Source: Hofstenia miamia (Eukaryota > Xenacoelomorpha > Acoela). Taken from it: 64,000 nucleotides of DNA. Numbering within the stretch: position 1 is the stretch's first letter; each line of letters starts with the position of its first letter. This document shows, piece by piece, positions 55,901 to 61,900 of this stretch. The notes beneath the pieces were generated by a model. It saw nothing but the letters and a program-made list of their open reading frames with translations, ran no database searches and was not told where the DNA came from. Location of the stretch: positions 520,806 through 584,805 of the forward strand of contig SCFE01000083.1 in assembly GCA_004352715.1 (NCBI GenBank), given 5' to 3'. The position numbers were made by a program, and so were the translations under genes.

Positions 55901-58900
55901 ATAGTTAAAAAAATATAATTTCTCATTAGCCGATGCTTTTTGCCCAATTCTTTGAGCCTATGACAAATCACTATAATTGCAAAAGTCTATGACAAACAGT
56001 CTCTGCTTAAGAAAACAATCCGAAAAAGTTTTCTTACATTTCTTAAAATCTAATTTCAAAAGTAAGTTCTTCTATCGTTTTAGGCGATTTTATTGCATGG
56101 ATATCACACTACTCTTATATAATTGAAATCTATAAAATAAATTTTAGTTCAAATTTTGCGATAAAGCATCGAAAAATTATATAACAGATTCTCAATAATC
56201 TAGATCAAAGTTTCAACAGTTGTAGTTATTTCAAATCCTCCACCAAAGTGGATCAAAATGATACTTTCTGTCTCATCAAATTGGGAAGTCCTAGAAATGT
56301 TCTATGCCCATGACCCTAAACAAAGTAGTTGATATGAAATTATCATATATATTTGCCCTAAAAAACCTTTGTATATGAAAGAATATCTGAATTTAATAAA
56401 AAAAGCCAATAACTTCCTTGTAATGAATGTAGTTATTTGTATTATTTAAGTTTTTTGTTGACAAAATTCAAAATTTAAAACAGTATTGACAGATTTAAAT
56501 CATGGTTTTAATTACGACCGTTTTATAGCATGGATAATAAAATTTAGATAAATCACTCAATTCAGAAAATTATTTTCGATTTAATTTTAGCAACTAGCAC
56601 GGCAAACAGAATTCAATTTCGAATCGGCATATTTGGCGTTTAAAAGCACACAAAGAAACTGATTGTTGGAAACTTCTTAACAGTGATTTGTCTGTCTTGA
56701 GTATAGTTTAAAGGATTTTCAATTGTTCTTCATCTGCAACAGTCGAAGGAAAATATTAATTCGGTAATGGAAAGCCTGCAAAACTTGTTATTTTAACACT
56801 AGAAGCGCCAAACCCGTCATTGACGATTTTGACATTTTAAATTATAATAATTTTTTTTGTAGAAATTGTTTTTCTTCAGTAATCATTTACTATTTTTTTA
56901 TAATTCCAAGCACAAGTGGACCAATTTTTCTTTCGATAATACCACATAGAAAAAGTAGTGTGTAGATATACCTTTAAGCGCCACTACTCGTCAATTGACG
57001 ACTGCTATGACCTCAAATTTAAATTTGTTACTTAAACTAAATATGTTTTCAGGATACATAGAAAAGTTATATTATTAGATCTTGCTATACAAGTGGTTTC
57101 TACATATTAACTGAAAAAAATATACTGTTATAAAAATTTTAGCCTTATATTTTTGCTGCATGTTTCTAATATTTGGTGCAATATATGAACATAATTACAA
57201 TTGGTCGACCAAGTTTATAAAGATACATCTATATTGCAATTTTTATTGAAACAATATATATATGCGCTAACAAAAACAAAAGAAGTATTTAAAAGCTATT
57301 CGTCAAAACAGTTGATACATATGACAGCCTGGCACTTCCCACAAACAGGTTTACTGCAAACTCTTCACAAATTCACAGTTCTATTCTTTTCACAGTGAAC
57401 ACTAGTCTGACAAGTGACTCGCTTTTGGAGAGTTGGGACAAAAGAGCATAGAGTAGTCTGAATATCAACATTTTACCTGAGCTGTTTGGACAGTTATGTG
57501 GCAGAAAAGTGCGTCTACTGATATCAGAATGTGTTTGTTTTTTATACAGCACCCATCCGTTCACTCCAGCAAAATCCAAAATATTAAAAAACGACAAGGG
57601 CCAGCGTCTACAGTCCAATTTTGTCGAATTTTGACGATACATACTGTCTAGTAGATCAACTGCAAATTTATTATTACTATTATTATTATTATTATAAAAT
57701 AATACACTTTCAGGCATCTTCTTACCATCTTCTTGATAAACAGCACCACCATGCTGTGTAGAAAATATATGCACAAATCTTTTTGGTTTCGCTTTCTGAT
57801 ACAGATTTGGTGTAATAAGAATAATCACAGGGATATAATTTCTTAAAGCTTTGAGCAAGAGATGAGTGCACATCATTGGTCAATATAGCCTGCATCAGTT
57901 TACAACGAGATATTCTGCGATCTCTTAATGTTTTTAAGTTTAAGTCTTTTCTTTTGATGTAAACGCTTTCTGTTCGTCCATTAACACTACAAATAAATAA
58001 TATCAGTTAAGGTGCAACTTGACACTTTCTTACATTACAGAATCATGCAGTCCTAAATTATGGGGAGGAGGAAGTTCGCAACGATTTGAACGCACGGTTC
58101 CAACTATTGTTGTTCGGAATTGGAGCATAAGATGAACAAATTGTTCAGAAGTAAAAAAATTATCAATAGCTACATTGTACCTTTGTTGTTCAGAGGTTCC
58201 ATAAGTGTTTTCACAACATGTGTAGCAATTGAAACATGTCTGTTTTCATCTTTTCTAAGGTAGGGCTTGATATTATAACAATATTTTGATGAAACATCAG
58301 CTAATATCCAAAATTTTATCCCAAATCTATCCGGCTTTGCGGGCATATATTGCGTAAAACGCAACGTGTTTTAGTCGGAAATAATTGTTCATCAATAGTC
58401 AAGAATGATGATGGGTGGTATCAACGTTGAGAATTGGCGATATAAAATAGTTGAAATTAGACAAAACTTGTAATGTTGCAGATTTCTATGGCGATCTTGA
58501 CGACGATAAAATCTGAGAAACCTTTTTATCTTTCTCATTTTTGTGGCGGGACGGTGTCTTATTGAATATGGGATATCAATATGTCGTTGACCATAGTTTT
58601 TCAAATGATAATTTCGTCGATATGTAATTCCTTTTAGGTACAATAGTCCCTCGAATTTTTCTGGTTCATCTTTTGTTAGATTCCAATCATCTATCCTTTC
58701 ATTAGCAAAAGCATGTGTACAAACAACAATAAAATTCAGCATCCAATGATCAAAGAGAAGATTCCATGCGTCTAATGGAGTTATGATATCAGCAAAAGCT
58801 CGTGTACACCTTCAGGCTGTCTTACTATATTTTGTCGTTGCATTCCACCACGTCTAGCTCCCTGTGTATTTGCAATTATTGTCCATTCAATTCCATTTCG

Positions 58901-61900
58901 ACCTCGAAGTGAATTTTTTTCATTGTCAATCTCATCGTGACTGCTATGTGACAAGAGGTCTAAATATTCATTACTGCTGCTTGTTGAATATGAAATATCA
59001 TGTAGTAGCTGTTCATTAGTATTCTCCTCTACCTCTTCTAAATCTTGTTCAGTGTCATCTCCTAATTCATCAATTGGAAGATTTATCATTGTTTGCAGGA
59101 AACGTTGAGCTAACATCCGTTAAGATATTACAATATGACAAATGATGCTGGTATGCTTAAAATTTCTACACCTTTGCACACCTTTGCAGCAATTCTATCA
59201 AATGAAATTGGAGTATATTTAGTAATCCATGATAATTGAGTACAATTAGCTGCGAAACTCTTGTTGCAAATTATTCGCACCTCTTTGAAATATTCACATT
59301 TTTTTATTATTTTAATAGGACAATACAATCTGTGTACATGAATATTTACATGAATTTATGTTTTATATATCATTTATAATATGCTACTAAGATTTTGGGT
59401 ATATTTGTAGTAATTCACAAAACTTAATATAGAAATCGTCAATTGGCGGGTTTTGACGCTTTTAGGTATATTAAAAGTCTGACGCTTCTAGTGTTAAAAA
59501 GTCTGAATAATGATGCTTATTAACTTATGTGTTGAAATTGAAACTCTTCTTATACATATTTGATTTGAAATATTTTCGCCTATTTGAAATAATTTTTTTG
59601 ATTTTTTAATTGAATCAGATTTTTTTTTCAATACTGATTAAGAAACTATCAAAAATATGTCAATTTTTTGTGTTGTTATTTTATAATACTTTTAAGAAGA
59701 TTTGAAAAATGTCAAGTGTGATAACAAAAAACTCAGTACCTGTACAGCGACAACAGAAAGTACTTCCACTGAAATACGATTGAATTCATCAAAACATCCC
59801 CAAGCGCCAGTTTGTGCTAAGCCCTTGTAAATATTTCCTAAAGATAATCCATTAGCTCTAGAAATTACTTGATTCAACAATAAAATACAATTATGCTTTA
59901 AGGTCTATTAATACATTTTTGAAATACATGAAAACCGAAGTGAGTAATTCCAGGAAAATTAGTTAAAATATTGAAAGCATTTACGTACCGCAAGATTTAT
60001 AGTTCATTTGTTCTGAACAATTGAAAACATATACCATCATCCCTAAAGCTCTTCCAAGATCTTTAGTAGTTTCTGTTTTGCCTGTTCCGGCGGGACCAGC
60101 AGGTGCCCCGCCCATTATCAAGTGCAAAGATTGTGTTAATGTAGTATAGCATCTAAAACACGCTTCATAATGTTTTTGTTTGAAAAACTTTTAAAATGAT
60201 ATAGAATATAAAGTATTTTTGGAATTGAATTTTAATGCTCTTCTTACAGTTTTGATAGAATCAATATGCATATATTTTTATTACCTATCAGTAAGCGGAG
60301 TGATAACCAAACGAGGAGTGTTTCCGAGGTATTCATAACAATAATCAAACGATGCATCACAAATGTTAGCGTAAACTATTTTGTCTTGTTCACGAAATTT
60401 ATGTCGTAATTGTGACAGCCATATAAACTCATTAGCGCTTTCAACCTAAATAAATACCTTTTCAATATATGTTACTCAAAATTAGAATGCATACACAAAA
60501 AGTATTTTCGCTCTTTTATCAAAAAATCTAATTCAGTTTTCGAATTATTCAATACATTTTCCAAAGATAATGAGAATATTTTAGTTGTGTGCAAGAAACA
60601 ACAGCATTGTCAAACTGTTCTTGCTGGTTTCTGCTCAAATTGAGAATTCTAGCGCTCGAAAGGAAACATCTCACAAAATTTTGCGTTACTTTTTTCGAAA
60701 AAGATGATCATATAAACACAAAAACAATGTCCGAACCAGAAGATATGCAGGATTAAATATAAAAATATCCAACAAATATTTATTCACGTATAGCAGGATC
60801 TCGACAATATTGACTTTTGGAAAATGAGATTATTATTAAGGTTTAAACAAAATGTAGTTCAGAAATATCTTTTCGCGATAAAGAATTTCATCATATAATA
60901 AGTCATTTTTGAACAGTGTACTTAAACATGGGACATCCAATGGAATGATGGGCGTTCAAGTTTGGCGATGTGAAATCACTGATATATAAGTAGCTTGGCT
61001 GCTTCCAGAGATAACTAAGTTGTCTTTGCTGCTTCACACCCACTTATGAAATTAGGTTCCACAAAAGTTATTGCGTCCTTAATCTTAAACACAACAGCCT
61101 GGGGATTTTTAAATTTTTTACGATACTATAAAAAAATTTAAATGCTTATAGCTCAAAAACTGAAAGCACCACATGATAGAAGAGAGTCTCCTCCGTTTTT
61201 CGCTCTAAATCTCACGCACTGGCCTTGTCCTACCGCGGCGTACCGTTGTGCGAAGGCCTCTCCGACCTCTGACTTTGCGCATGGCACGCCGCAAAGGGTT
61301 TGGAATATCTTTGCACATATCAAGAAACAGTCAAGGTTCTTTGTTGCATCCAAGGGCTCAACGCCTTCTAAATACATTAACACTAGGTATGGAGAGATTT
61401 AAAATCTTTTTCAACAATTCGAAAATTTCTAAGAAAACTTGTTAATCTATTCTGAAATAAGCTTTTAATAGAAATTTTCAATATTGCATTAATTTATGTT
61501 CCCCAATAGACCTACCCATGCCCCAAAATTTTTAAATTTGGAAATAGGCTTTATGAGAATTCTTTGTAAATGTGAAAACGGTTTGTTCTTTAAAACGGAC
61601 GCTAGGCTGTTTGATGTTAAAAAAACAACTTATTTTTATCTAGGAAACGAAATATATTCATTTAACTTTGTGATAACAACGAAATTCTATTAAAGATAAC
61701 ATTGATGACATTTACCCTTTGTGTAATGAGTTTGTGGACAACATCTCTTGAGTGTACATCAATTGTACAAATAGTCATGATCTTCTGACGATCTCCACTA
61801 GATAGTTGACCGATCAATAATGTAATGAGAGCATTGAGCTGCATAATTTGCTTTCTATTGTATTCCTTTAGAGCATTTTCATAACCCTCTTCCAGGCGCC

